Shown: positions 16,542 through 25,006, counted from the stretch's first letter. The stretch is DNA of 64,000 nucleotides from Vibrio sp. S9_S30 (GCF_014694455.1 NZ_JAAUWT010000013.1:62001-126000); one strand, 5' to 3'. Numbers and translations: made by a program. The notes: generated from the letters alone by a model not told the origin.

Positions 16542-17549
16542 ATGAAACGCGATTTGGCGATGGCATTTTCCCGAGTAACTGAAGGCGCCGCACTGGCTGG
16601 CTATAAATGGCTAGGTCGAGGCGACAAAAACGCTGCTGATGGTGCCGCTGTTGAAGTCATGCGTGCCCTTCTCAATAAAACCGATATCTCTGGTGAGATT
16701 GTCATTGGAGAAGGCGAGATTGATGATGCTCCAATGCTTTACATTGGTGAACATGTAGGTGTTGGCGGTGACGCCGTTGATATTGCCGTAGACCCCATCG
16801 AGGGGACTCGTATGACCGCCATGGGGCAATCTAATGCACTCGCAGTATTGGCGGCGGGTGAAAAAGGCAGCTTCTTGAAAGCACCGGACATGTACATGGA
16901 AAAATTGGTCGTGGGACCTAGCGCAAAAGGCGCGATAGATTTAAACAAACCTTTAGCCGAAAACCTAGTCAACATCGCTGCCGCTTTAGGGAAAACACTG
17001 GATACGTTGACGGTAACGACACTCGCCAAACCTCGTCACGACGCCGTAATTACAGAAATGCAGCAAATGGGTGTCCGCGTATTTGCCGTGCCAGATGGCG
17101 ATGTTGCTGCATCCATTTTAACGTGCATGCCAAATAGCGAAGTGGACGTGATGTACTGCATTGGTGGCGCACCGGAAGGTGTGGTGTCCGCTGCGGTTAT
17201 TCGTGCCTTGGATGGCGACATGCAGGGGCGCTTACTGCCTCGTCACGAAGTTAAAGGGGACACGCCGGAAAATCGTGCTCATGGTGAAAAGGAATTAGAA
17301 CGCTGCAAAGCAATGGGCGTTACCGCTGGTCTCGTTTTACGCATGGAAGACATGGCACGCAGCGACAATGTCGTCTTCTCCGCAACAGGCATTACTAAAG
17401 GCGATCTGCTCGAGGGCATCTCACGCCAGGGGAACATTGCTGTAACAGAGACGTTATTAATTCGCGGTCGTTGTCGTACGATTCGCCGCATTCAGTCTAC
17501 CCATTATCTTGACCGGAAAGATGATGAAATTCGCGACTTTATTCTGTAA
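16542..17549 (+). CDS. glpX: Class II fructose-1,6-bisphosphatase
   Basis: GlpX hydrolyses fructose-1,6-bisphosphate to fructose-6-phosphate in gluconeogenesis and needs divalent metal. The 335-residue product shows the class II sequence features: VTEGAALAGYKWLGRGDKNAADGAAV, the metal-binding VIGEGEIDDAPMLYIGE, DIAVDPIEGT (the lithium-sensitive phosphatase motif) and IGGAPEGVVSAAVIRALDG. It stands alone here with its own terminator, not in a glpFK operon as in E. coli, so this copy is probably the housekeeping gluconeogenic enzyme. Confidence 0.96.
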   Translation: MKRDLAMAFSRVTEGAALAGYKWLGRGDKNAADGAAVEVMRALLNKTDISGEIVIGEGEIDDAPMLYIGEHVGVGGDAVDIAVDPIEGTRMTAMGQSNALAVLAAGEKGSFLKAPDMYMEKLVVGPSAKGAIDLNKPLAENLVNIAAALGKTLDTLTVTTLAKPRHDAVITEMQQMGVRVFAVPDGDVAASILTCMPNSEVDVMYCIGGAPEGVVSAAVIRALDGDMQGRLLPRHEVKGDTPENRAHGEKELERCKAMGVTAGLVLRMEDMARSDNVVFSATGITKGDLLEGISRQGNIAVTETLLIRGRCRTIRRIQSTHYLDRKDDEIRDFIL

Positions 17550-17570
17550 GCGATAATCTATTTATCATTA

Positions 17571-17598
17571 GCGCAGCCCTTTATAGGCTGCGCTTTTT
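17571..17598 (+). terminator. Rho-independent terminator of glpX
   Basis: A perfect stem GCGCAGCC / GGCTGCGC with a 7-nt loop is followed by five T residues. Confidence 0.93.
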
Positions 17599-17708
17599 GT
17601 TTTTAGCCTATTATTTCCTAGGGCAACAAAGCGACACAGGATTAATCAAGAGTTTGCTTTATTAACCTCATACCTCATAATAGTTATCAAGCTAGAGGTA
17701 AGGACAAC

Positions 17709-18326
17709 ATGAAAACCACTGATCGGATTCTGAATAAAATCAAACGTGAAGGCGCCATCACAGCCAAAAAACTTTCACAAGATTTATCCATGACAACGAT
17801 GGGCGCACGCCAGCATCTTCAGAGTCTAGAGGACGATGGGTTCTTAGATTTTGATGATATCAAGGCGAAAGTCGGGCGCCCGACACGCCATTGGTCACTT
17901 ACCGATAAAGGTCATGCACAGTTTTTTGATGGTCATAGCGACCTGACGATCAATATGATTGATGCCGTGGAATCAGTGTTTGGCAAAGAAGGGATGGAAA
18001 AAGTCGCCGCAGAACGTGAAGCAACCACACTTCGACAATACCAAGCCGCCATGGCACATTGTAAGACATTGGAAGAAAAGCTAAACGTGCTTACTGAGCT
18101 CCGCGATCGTGAAGGTTATATGGTTGAACTGCTTAAAAACGAGCAAGGATTTGCACTCATCGAAAATCATTGCCCTATTTGCCGAGCGGCAAAACGGTGT
18201 CCTCATCTCTGCTTATCTGAACTGAATGTCTTTCGTAAGCTTTTAGGAAAAGAATGTTCAGTAACACGAACCGAGCACATCATTCAGGGAAAGCGTCGCT
18301 GCAGTTACCAAATCATCCCCCAGTAA
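17709..18326 (+). CDS. Winged-helix regulator with C-terminal cysteine cluster (SufR/DeoR-like)
   Basis: The 205-residue product begins with a winged helix-turn-helix at about residues 1-65 (ITAKKLSQDLSMTTMGARQHLQSLEDDGFL ... VGRPTRHWSLTDKGH), the arrangement seen in SufR-like and related ArsR-superfamily regulators. The C-terminal part carries HCPICRAAKRCPHLC and further cysteines in KECSV and RRCSY, a spacing like that of iron-sulfur sensing regulators such as SufR. Metal or cluster binding is inferred. The gene lies 159 bases after glpX, behind that gene's terminator, so it is likely transcribed alone. Target genes are unknown. Confidence 0.8.
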   Translation: MKTTDRILNKIKREGAITAKKLSQDLSMTTMGARQHLQSLEDDGFLDFDDIKAKVGRPTRHWSLTDKGHAQFFDGHSDLTINMIDAVESVFGKEGMEKVAAEREATTLRQYQAAMAHCKTLEEKLNVLTELRDREGYMVELLKNEQGFALIENHCPICRAAKRCPHLCLSELNVFRKLLGKECSVTRTEHIIQGKRRCSYQIIPQ

Positions 18327-18505
18327 TTTCCCAATTGCATCAAAAACTTACGCCGAAGGCTCAATTTATCACAAAGAAATAAGCTCATATTTGCATATAT
18401 TAATAATGAGACAGAGTGGTAATTGAGCAATTGAAGTACATTTTTTGAGCTGATTTTATCGTATGCTCTGATCATGTGCTGTAACAAAGAAGTAGGAGGG
18501 TGCAG

Positions 18506-18835
18506 ATGGGACGCGCTCAATATGATCAAACTTTACCTCCATTTGAGGAGCTTGTCGCTCTGGCTCAGGATGACCCAGAAGCATTTAATCAATTTCGACA
18601 GAAGATGTGTGATGAGATGATCACCTGCGCATCGACCGAAATGCAGCCTCGCTTGCGGGCACAACAAACTCACATCGAACGAGTCATCGACCGATGTAAA
18701 AACCCAAACCATGCCAACGTAGCACTAATGAACGAGCTCACCACTCAAATTGGTAAATTCCAAAATGCTTTGTATGGCGATGTCTATAAGGAATCCGCCG
18801 ATATTGTTCCATTCAACTTAGAACGAAAACAATAA
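18506..18835 (+). CDS. DUF3135 family protein
   Basis: This is a 109-residue soluble, mostly helical protein beginning MGRAQYDQTLPPFEELVALAQDDPEAFNQFRQKM, a pattern I associate with DUF3135 proteins of vibrios and relatives; no function is known to me. The start at 18506 is set by an excellent AGGAGG six bases upstream; a GTG two codons earlier sits on the ribosome site itself. There is no signal peptide or membrane segment. It is followed by a short terminator-like hairpin. Confidence 0.8.
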   Translation: MGRAQYDQTLPPFEELVALAQDDPEAFNQFRQKMCDEMITCASTEMQPRLRAQQTHIERVIDRCKNPNHANVALMNELTTQIGKFQNALYGDVYKESADIVPFNLERKQ

Positions 18836-18899
18836 CGAGGTGCACCCAAGCAACGCCTGCTGAATTCAGCATTTGAAGCTCATTGGAGTATAAAACACA

Positions 18900-18930
18900 A
18901 AACGGACCGCCTTGGGTCCGTTTGTCGTTT
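18900..18930 (+). terminator. Probable terminator after the DUF3135 gene
   Basis: The stem AAACGGACC / GGTCCGTTT has a 6-nt loop, followed by TGTCGTTT. The T tract is weak. It may serve both converging genes. Confidence 0.65.
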
Positions 18931-18963
18931 AGCTCTGCACTATCACAATAGGTAGGATTTGGC

Positions 18964-19392
18964 TTATTTGAGTGGAGGGGCACCATATTGGTTTTCGTCG
19001 TCGTCGCCTTTCAGCAAGCCACATTCCACAAAAATCCATAATCCCGCCACCAACGCCAAGATAGACGCGATCATTTCAAGCGGTGATGTTTGGATTTCAA
19101 CCCCTGGCGCGGCAACAGGGACCAGTACGCGACCAGCAATCACCGGAATATGCAAGGCGAGCCAGTACACAGATTTTCCTCTATCGTGCCAGCGTTTAGC
19201 GGTTATCGCCAAGTCAGGGAAAAGCATGAACGCTAAGAAGACAATAGCAATCACGTTCCCTAAGTCTGGAAATAATGCCCCCACTCCGAAGCTAAACCCA
19301 ATAACAATAAGATAATAGAACGCATTCCAGATCCAGAAAACCTGACGCCCAATACGCCCGTGAAAAGAAAACAAATACTGCTTCATCGACAT
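18964..19392 (-). CDS. DUF805 inner-membrane protein
   Basis: The 142-residue product is a small membrane protein of the DUF805 (YhaH/YhaI-like) family. The hallmarks are the N-terminal FSFHGRIGRQVFWIWNAFYYL, hydrophobic segments at about residues 18-45, 45-65 and 105-128, the RWHDRGKS motif between helices, and a hydrophilic tail (GDDDENQYG). The function is not established. The start is ATG 19392 with GAAGG upstream; ATG 19386 is an alternative. It lies 17 bases after the next gene upstream, so the two probably form an operon. Confidence 0.85.
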   Translation of the reverse strand: MSMKQYLFSFHGRIGRQVFWIWNAFYYLIVIGFSFGVGALFPDLGNVIAIVFLAFMLFPDLAITAKRWHDRGKSVYWLALHIPVIAGRVLVPVAAPGVEIQTSPLEMIASILALVAGLWIFVECGLLKGDDDENQYGAPPLK

Positions 19393-19409
19393 CTTTTACT
19401 TACCTTCGC

Positions 19410-19757
19410 TCAATTGAGCACTTTTTGAAAACATTTGGTGTCCATCTCACGGACATTAATGGTCAAGCTATGAACCTCGCTGGCTTGCTGCTGCAATGTC
19501 TCCATCAACTGACGCGACAACGCGCGCTTTTGTTCTTCGGTTCTACCGCACAATAACTCAAATGTAATGTGAATAAAATCCACCGAATCTTCTTGGTCGC
19601 CCACCAACCAATGGTGGCAACGCAGCGCTCGAGACTTTACTGAAGATACGTCGAATAAACCACTGCTGATCGCCACTTGATGTAACTCTTCCAACAACAA
19701 CTGCACATTCACGCGCTCATCGACCGAATTCGAATACTCCATCACCAAGTTAGGCAT
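19410..19757 (-). CDS. 5-carboxymethyl-2-hydroxymuconate delta-isomerase family protein
   Basis: The 115-residue product begins MPNLVMEYSNS, leaving an N-terminal proline after Met removal, the general base of the tautomerase-superfamily CHMI enzymes (HpcD). The hydrophobic LTINVREM near the C terminus also fits. No other homoprotocatechuate degradation gene lies nearby, so the physiological substrate is uncertain and it may be a generic tautomerase. It is transcribed with the DUF805 gene and divergent from tpiA. Confidence 0.78.
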   Translation of the reverse strand: MPNLVMEYSNSVDERVNVQLLLEELHQVAISSGLFDVSSVKSRALRCHHWLVGDQEDSVDFIHITFELLCGRTEEQKRALSRQLMETLQQQASEVHSLTINVREMDTKCFQKVLN

Positions 19758-20003
19758 TGCTCGTCCTTATTCATCTTTTCCGTGATTGGGCTTAACATAC
19801 AGGAAATTAAACGCCTTAGCGCAGCCCAACCATGAAATTGCCTGCCTGATCACTGGATTTTATCTTGTTGACAACACCATCAGATCTAACCTTACAACCA
19901 GATCACGGAAAGACATGACGCCAGTCATGATTTAGCCGTATTAATCTGTTATATTCTTCCGCAATCACGTTTATTTTTTACATTAATTAATGGAGATATT
20001 CCT

Positions 20004-20774
20004 ATGCGTCGTCCTGTAGTGATGGGTAACTGGAAACTGAATGGCAGCAAATCAATGGTCACTGAACTGCTCAATGGCCTGAATGCTGAACTTGAAGGCG
20101 TAACTGGTGTAGACGTTGCCGTTGCTCCACCTGCACTTTACATCGACCTAGCTGAGCGTCTAATCAAAGAAGGCGGCAACAAAATCATCTTGGGCGCGCA
20201 AAACACAGATGTAAACAACAGCGGCGCATTCACAGGTGACACTTCTCCTGAAATGTTAAAAGATTTCGGTGCGACTCACATCATCATCGGTCACTCTGAG
20301 CGTCGTGAATACCACGCTGAGTCTGATGAGTTTGTTGCTAAGAAGTTCGCGTTCCTTAAAGAAAACGGTCTAAAGCCAGTATTCTGTATCGGTGAGTCTG
20401 AAGCTCAAAACGAAGCAGGCGAAACGGAAGCCGTCTGCGCTCGCCAAATCAACGCCGTGATCGACGCTTACGGTGTCGAAGCACTGAATGGTGCAATCAT
20501 CGCTTACGAACCAATCTGGGCGATCGGCACAGGTAAAGCAGCCACAGCAGACGATGCACAGCGTATTCACGCTTCTATCCGTGCACTTATCGCCGAAAAA
20601 GATGCGGCAGTCGCTGAGCAAGTGATCATCCAATACGGTGGTTCTGTTAAGCCAGAAAACGCAGCGTCTTACTTCGCACAGCCAGACATCGATGGCGCGC
20701 TAGTGGGCGGTGCCTCTCTAGACCCTAAAGGTTTCGTCGCTATCGCTAAAGCCGCAGCTGAAGCAAAAGCGTAA
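20004..20774 (+). CDS. tpiA: Triose-phosphate isomerase
   Basis: TpiA interconverts dihydroxyacetone phosphate and glyceraldehyde-3-phosphate in glycolysis. The 256-residue product carries the catalytic lysine K11 (GNWKLNG), histidine H97 (IIGHSERR) and glutamate E169 (AYEPIWAIGTG), with the phosphate-gripping loop immediately after and YGGSVKPEN further on. Codon use is strongly biased to common codons, consistent with high expression. A strong ribosome site (GGAG) precedes the ATG, and a likely -10 hexamer TATATT lies about 55 bases upstream. A terminator follows. Confidence 0.98.
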   Translation: MRRPVVMGNWKLNGSKSMVTELLNGLNAELEGVTGVDVAVAPPALYIDLAERLIKEGGNKIILGAQNTDVNNSGAFTGDTSPEMLKDFGATHIIIGHSERREYHAESDEFVAKKFAFLKENGLKPVFCIGESEAQNEAGETEAVCARQINAVIDAYGVEALNGAIIAYEPIWAIGTGKAATADDAQRIHASIRALIAEKDAAVAEQVIIQYGGSVKPENAASYFAQPDIDGALVGGASLDPKGFVAIAKAAAEAKA

Positions 20775-20795
20775 TTCTGATTGTCCAGAATACCT

Positions 20796-20825
20796 AAAAA
20801 AGACCAGCCTCGGCTGGTCTTTTTG
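20796..20825 (+). terminator. Rho-independent terminator of tpiA
   Basis: The stem AAAAAGACCAGCC / GGCTGGTCTTTTT has a very short loop and ends in T residues. Confidence 0.93.
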
Positions 20826-20828
20826 TTT

Positions 20829-21029
20829 TCAGGTACTGGTCTTTCTCAGCACCCGGTTTATTGCCGGACGAACGCGACCAACGTGTCGTAGTGGATGCGA
20901 TAAAAATAGCGAGACGTATCGGGCAACACCAATGCCTTTACCATCATGATTGCAGAGAAAGCAGCCGATAGAATTTGGGAAGATAACTGCCGCTAGAAAT
21001 GCCAAGCAATAGAAAGCACTTGACGACGA
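20829..21029. other. Intergenic stretch without a supported gene
   Basis: This 201-base GC-normal stretch lies between the tpiA terminator and the DUF2913 gene. A 29-codon minus-strand frame (20858-20947) starts ATG-ATG but has no ribosome site. The base composition looks coding-like, so this may be the remnant of a decayed gene; I do not recognise it. Confidence 0.4.
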
Positions 21030-21623
21030 TTAGCTTTCAGCTTTGGCAGACAGAAGAATACGAATAAAACTGTCGTCTTCGTACTCCACTTCGTAATCAA
21101 ATTGACCATTGGCGTAGATACTGCCAAGAAACGTGTGTCGATGCGTTAAATGACCTCGAAACAGCATCGGAATAGACGTTTGAAGCTGATTGGCGTCGTT
21201 AAAATGCGCATTGAGATCCCGAGATAACACTGCGACAAGGTTGCCGTTTTTATTGTGGTCCAGATCCAGCGCTTCAGGTGTGGACAACACCACTGTCGTT
21301 CCCAGTTTTTTCTCAATCTCGTTCACTAACAATAAGTAGCCATCAAGATGCGGGTAGCCAGGTCTCCCATCTTCCCCCATCACCAAACCTTCCAAAAACC
21401 GCTCAAGATTAGAGCTGGAATGCTTGCTTAAGTTAACAAACAATTTTATTTGCTTACGGATCGACTTGTACTTATTGAGCTTTAACTTGGGTTTAAACCA
21501 GCGGATGAGAACATCGTTTTTCGCCAGTGTGCCCGCGACAACACGTGGCTTTAGCTGGATTTGAAATTGAAGATGCAATAGCGCATGCAGAGCAAGTGTT
21601 TTAAATAATTGGGAGTGTTCCAT
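21030..21623 (-). CDS. DUF2913 family protein
   Basis: This 197-residue cytoplasmic protein matches the DUF2913 family, largely restricted to vibrios and relatives. The recognisable part is NLSKHSSSNLERFLEGLVMGEDGRPGYPHLDGYLLLVNEIEKKLG in the middle; the rest is mixed helix and strand with no membrane segment. The function is unknown. It lies downstream of cysE in the same direction, with a hairpin between them that may uncouple it. Confidence 0.72.
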   Translation of the reverse strand: MEHSQLFKTLALHALLHLQFQIQLKPRVVAGTLAKNDVLIRWFKPKLKLNKYKSIRKQIKLFVNLSKHSSSNLERFLEGLVMGEDGRPGYPHLDGYLLLVNEIEKKLGTTVVLSTPEALDLDHNKNGNLVAVLSRDLNAHFNDANQLQTSIPMLFRGHLTHRHTFLGSIYANGQFDYEVEYEDDSFIRILLSAKAES

Positions 21624-21697
21624 TTAACCGACGTTATTGATTTTATAATTAGAATTCTGGAGCTTAAGATAAAAATCTAAGCCGCTTGAACGTATCA

Positions 21698-21733
21698 AAC
21701 CACTTGGGCGATGATTACTCAAGTGGTCTTTTT
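21698..21733. terminator. Hairpin between cysE and the DUF2913 gene
   Basis: The stem ACCACTTG / CAAGTGGT has a 13-nt loop. The T run (CTTTTT) follows it on the plus strand, while cysE reads on the minus strand, where the tail is weak. It may be a partial terminator. Confidence 0.5.
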
Positions 21734-21744
21734 CATTACATTGG

Positions 21745-22566
21745 CTAAATGCCATCTCCGCCAATGAACGTTTGAGATTTTCCGTTGAACTGTTGGTCCA
21801 TATCGAGAGAAGGCTTGTCACTTTTGGGTCTACCCACAACTTTAGCGGGTACGCCTGCCACGGTCGTGTGCTCCGGAACGGGCTGAAGAACAACCGAGCC
21901 AGAACCAATCTTAGCTCCTTCACCGACTTCAATATTACCCAAAATTTTTGACCCCGCACCAATCATAACACCCTCACGAATTTTCGGGTGGCGATCGCCA
22001 CTTTCTTTACCTGTACCACCCAATGTAACGTCCTGAAGTATGGAAACATCATTCTCTACCACCGCCGTTTCACCGATAACGATACCTGTTGCGTGGTCAA
22101 GCATAATGCCTCTTCCGATTCTGGCCGCAGGGTGAATGTCTACCTGACACGCAACGGATATTTGGTTTTGCAAGTATGTGGCCAATGCCACTCTACCCTG
22201 CTTCCAAAGCCAGTTCGCCACGCGATAGCCTTGCAGAGCGTGAAACCCTTTAAGATAGAGAAGTGGCATGGAATACATAGCAACGGCGGGGTCGCGGTTG
22301 ACCGTTGCACAAATATCACAGGCGGCTGAAGCGGTAAGTTCTGGATCGGAATTAAATGCCTGCTCCACCACTTCACGCACTCCCATGGCTGGCATCGAAG
22401 TCGTTTTCAGCTTGTTGGCGAGAATGTAACTCAGTGCCGCACCCAAACTGTCGTGGTTTATGATAGTGGCGTAATAAAAACTCGCCAGCATCGGCTCTTG
22501 CTCTGATAGTTCACGTGCTTCACGGACTATCGTCTCCCAGACCTTTTGTTTTTCACATAGATTCAT
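21745..22566 (-). CDS. cysE: Serine O-acetyltransferase
   Basis: CysE makes O-acetylserine, the carbon skeleton for cysteine, and is feedback inhibited by cysteine. The 273-residue product equals the E. coli length. It has the helical N-terminal SATase domain, then a left-handed beta-helix of hexapeptide repeats from about residue 140 (DIHPAARIGRGIMLDHATGIVIGETAVVENDVSILQDVTLGGTGK) with the catalytic DHATG histidine, and ends in a flexible tail. It lies 121 bases downstream of gpsA in the same direction; gpsA-cysE (with secB nearby) is a conserved gammaproteobacterial arrangement. Confidence 0.97.
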   Translation of the reverse strand: MNLCEKQKVWETIVREARELSEQEPMLASFYYATIINHDSLGAALSYILANKLKTTSMPAMGVREVVEQAFNSDPELTASAACDICATVNRDPAVAMYSMPLLYLKGFHALQGYRVANWLWKQGRVALATYLQNQISVACQVDIHPAARIGRGIMLDHATGIVIGETAVVENDVSILQDVTLGGTGKESGDRHPKIREGVMIGAGSKILGNIEVGEGAKIGSGSVVLQPVPEHTTVAGVPAKVVGRPKSDKPSLDMDQQFNGKSQTFIGGDGI

Positions 22567-22651
22567 TGTGGTATTCCAATCATCCTTGAAATAGATGTCT
22601 TATCTCTGCAAAGTGTCACTAAGCAAAGTATAACGAAGTAAAGCGCAACGC

Positions 22652-22699
22652 CGTTTTATGCTTCAGTCGTTTTATGCTTCAGTCACTTTATGCTTCTGC
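22652..22699. repeat. Three 16-bp tandem repeats at the gpsA 3' end
   Basis: CGTTTTATGCTTCAGT occurs exactly twice (22652-22667, 22668-22683), followed by a diverged third copy CACTTTATGCTTCTGC (22684-22699) containing the gpsA stop codon and last codons. The outer copies lie in the gpsA-cysE spacer. Confidence 0.9.
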
Positions 22700-23737
22700 T
22701 TTTTTGTCACGCGCCAGCAAATCTTGCGCTGCCATGCGGGCGTCCTTTCCTTGATACAATACTTGATAGATTTGTTCAACTATTGGCATTTCAACCCCCA
22801 TTCGTTCCGACAATAACCAGACTTCCTTGGTGTTGCGATAACCTTCCACCACCTGACCGATTTCCTCTTGTGCGGTATCAACGTTTTTCCCCTGCCCAAG
22901 CGCAAGACCAAATCGACGATTTCGTGATTGGTTATCGGTACAGGTTAGAACCAGATCGCCCAACCCAGCCATGCCCATGAACGTCTCTGGCTGCGCTCCT
23001 AAAGCGGCACCTAGGCGAGTCATTTCCGCCAACCCACGGGTAATCAACGCAGTACGGGCGTTCGCACCGAATCCAATGCCATCCGACATGCCCGCCCCTA
23101 TCGCGATAACATTTTTCACGGCACCACCAAGCTGCATACCTATAAAATCACTGTTGGCGTAGACACGGAATGTCTTGCTGCAATGGATTTTCTCCTGCAA
23201 ATCTTTCACAAACTCGCGGTCTGGAGAAGCCACTGAGATGGCGGTTGGCATTCCTTTCGCTAGCTCTTTTGCAAAGGTGGGGCCAGACAACACCGCCAAA
23301 GCATAATCCTCGCCTAACTTCTCTTGCGCGACATCTTTCAGTAAGCGCCCTGTTTCGGGCTCTAACCCTTTAGTTGCCCAGCAGATGCGTGAATCGGCTC
23401 TTAAGAAAGGTTTCATGTTTTGCAAAACAATGCCAAATACATGGCTAGGCACCACCACCAGCAAATCTCGGCTCGCTTGTACGGCTTTTTCTAGGTCGTC
23501 TTCAATGATCAGGGAAGGTGGAAAATCCACGTCTGGCAAAAACTCATGATTTGCTCGGTTCGATTCAAGACGCGCCATATGTTCTGGCTCGTGCCCCCAA
23601 AGAATGACATTCGCTCCATTGCGAGCCAAAGAAATCGCCAGCGAGGTTCCATAAGATCCTGCCCCAATGACCGTCATGGCGATGTCTTTGCCATAGCTAA
23701 TATTGGTACTGTTTGAGTTGGCTGAAGAGTGTGTCAT
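22688..23737 (-). CDS. gpsA: Glycerol-3-phosphate dehydrogenase [NAD(P)+]
   Basis: GpsA reduces dihydroxyacetone phosphate to sn-glycerol-3-phosphate for phospholipid synthesis. The 349-residue product has the dinucleotide motif TVIGAGSYGTSLA near residues 22-34, WATKGLEPETG, LSGPTFAKE, the catalytic lysine in QLGGAVKNVIAIGAG, and GDLVLTCTDNQSRNRRFG. The N-terminal 20 residues are polar and variable. The final codons lie inside a set of 16-bp tandem repeats. Upstream is a 295-base spacer with the secB terminator, so gpsA-cysE probably has its own promoter. Confidence 0.97.
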   Translation of the reverse strand: MTHSSANSNSTNISYGKDIAMTVIGAGSYGTSLAISLARNGANVILWGHEPEHMARLESNRANHEFLPDVDFPPSLIIEDDLEKAVQASRDLLVVVPSHVFGIVLQNMKPFLRADSRICWATKGLEPETGRLLKDVAQEKLGEDYALAVLSGPTFAKELAKGMPTAISVASPDREFVKDLQEKIHCSKTFRVYANSDFIGMQLGGAVKNVIAIGAGMSDGIGFGANARTALITRGLAEMTRLGAALGAQPETFMGMAGLGDLVLTCTDNQSRNRRFGLALGQGKNVDTAQEEIGQVVEGYRNTKEVWLLSERMGVEMPIVEQIYQVLYQGKDARMAAQDLLARDKKAEA

Positions 23738-23779
23738 CGTTTCACCTGATACGTGTCGTGAATGTCCAAAATAGTATAC

Positions 23780-23856
23780 ACCTAAGTCACTTTAGCATGC
23801 CGCTCTCGGTAGTCTTAGGTTTGCAGATCTCTCAAGCATGCAGGGTTTGCCGAGAG
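23780..23856. other. Interleaved inverted repeats in the gpsA leader region
   Basis: Two 7-bp inverted repeats overlap: ACCTAAG (23780-23786) with CTTAGGT (23814-23820), and CTCTCGG (23803-23809) with CCGAGAG (23850-23856). The A-B-A'-B' order is that of a pseudoknot. It lies between the secB terminator and the gpsA start, in what should be the gpsA promoter or leader. A function is speculative. Confidence 0.35.
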
Positions 23857-23937
23857 AATATGGCTAAATCCGCTCGCACTTCCAACCCCGTTAGCTTAAG
23901 ACAAAGCCGTCGTTAGCGAAAAACAGAAAAGGTAGAC

Positions 23938-23976
23938 AACAAAAATGCACATCGTATCGTGAGATCAGATGTGCAT
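23938..23976 (-). terminator. Rho-independent terminator of secB
   Basis: The stem ATGCACATC / GATGTGCAT has a 14-nt loop. On the minus strand it is followed by TTTTTG. It lies about 56 bases past the secB stop. Confidence 0.82.
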
Positions 23977-24032
23977 AAAAATTGATTTTTAACGGTGGCG
24001 ATCCGATCTTGCTAGACTGCCCACTCAAGCGA

Positions 24033-24497
24033 TTAAGCTTGCGCTTCACCTTCAGAAGCTTGCTGTTGAAGGTAGTTCATGAACAACGCGTCAAAGTTGA
24101 CTGGCGCTAGGTTCAATTGAGGGAACGTACCTTTCACCACTAAGCTTGAAATCGTTTCACGAGCGTATGGGAAAAGAATGTTCGGGCAGAATGCACCTAG
24201 GCAATGCGCCAATTGACCCGCTTCCATTTGCTCAGCCGTGAAAATACCGCCTTGTTGAACTTCACATAGGAAAGCCGTTTCTTCTGCATTTTTCACGGTT
24301 ACTGTTAAGCGAAGAACCACTTCGTACACCCCTTCACCTAGCTCACGACTTTGAGTGTCTAGATCCAGATTGACATCTGGGTTCCATTCTTTTTGGAACA
24401 TATCAGGAGAGTTAGGCGCTTCGAAAGAAACGTCTTTTAGGAAAATACGTTGAATTGCAAAGTTTTGTTGAGCTTCTTGAGGTGCTGCTTCAGCCAT
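24033..24497 (-). CDS. secB: Protein-export chaperone SecB
   Basis: SecB keeps preproteins unfolded and hands them to SecA. The 154-residue acidic product is full length; recognisable parts are FAIQRIFLKDVSFEAPNSPDMFQKEWNP, the conserved LCEVQQGGIF, and CPNILFPYARETISSLVVKGTFPQLNLAPVNFDALF. It follows yibN by 74 bases on the same strand and ends in its own terminator. The yibN-secB-gpsA-cysE order is the same as in E. coli. Confidence 0.98.
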   Translation of the reverse strand: MAEAAPQEAQQNFAIQRIFLKDVSFEAPNSPDMFQKEWNPDVNLDLDTQSRELGEGVYEVVLRLTVTVKNAEETAFLCEVQQGGIFTAEQMEAGQLAHCLGAFCPNILFPYARETISSLVVKGTFPQLNLAPVNFDALFMNYLQQQASEGEAQA

Positions 24498-24571
24498 GTC
24501 TAAATCCTTTGTTTATTTGACTGCTCCGACTGACCCAGTCAGAACATAAAAACCATTTGAGTATCGGTGAA

Positions 24572-25006
24572 TTACTTCTTACCACGAATCAGTGGCAAAT
24601 TAGCTTCATTCCACGCAATCAAGCCACTTTTTAGAACGAAAACCTTTTCAAAACCGGCTTTCTTCAGTTCATTCGCACTCGCTTGCGCCGTGTGACCTGT
24701 TTTGCATACCACAATGATTGGGTTCGATTTATGCTTTTCAAGGCTCGCTGTAGAACCATTTTTGATATCGGAAGGCAAAATGTGAACTGCGCCAGTAATA
24801 TGCCCTTTCTTGAATTCATCTTTTGAACGGATATCAACCACAACGCCGTCTTCACGGTTCAGCATATTGGTGACTTCGTTTGCCGATACTTCTTGGTAAC
24901 CGGCTGTTTTACTCTTCACTATGTTCGCGATTAGGGCAACAACAATACCTGCCCACACCATCGCTAAAATTGGGTTATTGGAAATAAAATCTAAATATTC
25001 TTGCAT
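24572..25006 (-). CDS. yibN: Membrane-anchored rhodanese-like protein (YibN)
   Basis: The 144-residue product has one N-terminal membrane segment at about residues 11-30 and a cytoplasmic rhodanese domain from about 40 to 140. VVDIRSKDEFKKGHITGAVHI and the active-site loop VVCKTGHTA with Cys101 are intact, so persulfide transfer is plausible. E. coli YibN also precedes secB and has been tied to membrane protein insertion and lipid metabolism. The ATG is preceded only by a weak ribosome site. Confidence 0.9.
   Translation of the reverse strand: MQEYLDFISNNPILAMVWAGIVVALIANIVKSKTAGYQEVSANEVTNMLNREDGVVVDIRSKDEFKKGHITGAVHILPSDIKNGSTASLEKHKSNPIIVVCKTGHTAQASANELKKAGFEKVFVLKSGLIAWNEANLPLIRGKK

Noticed and set aside
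20858..20947. 29-codon minus-strand ORF (MMVKALVLPDTSRYFYRIHY...)
   Set aside because: No Shine-Dalgarno, no recognised homology; kept only as a remark on the intergenic stretch.
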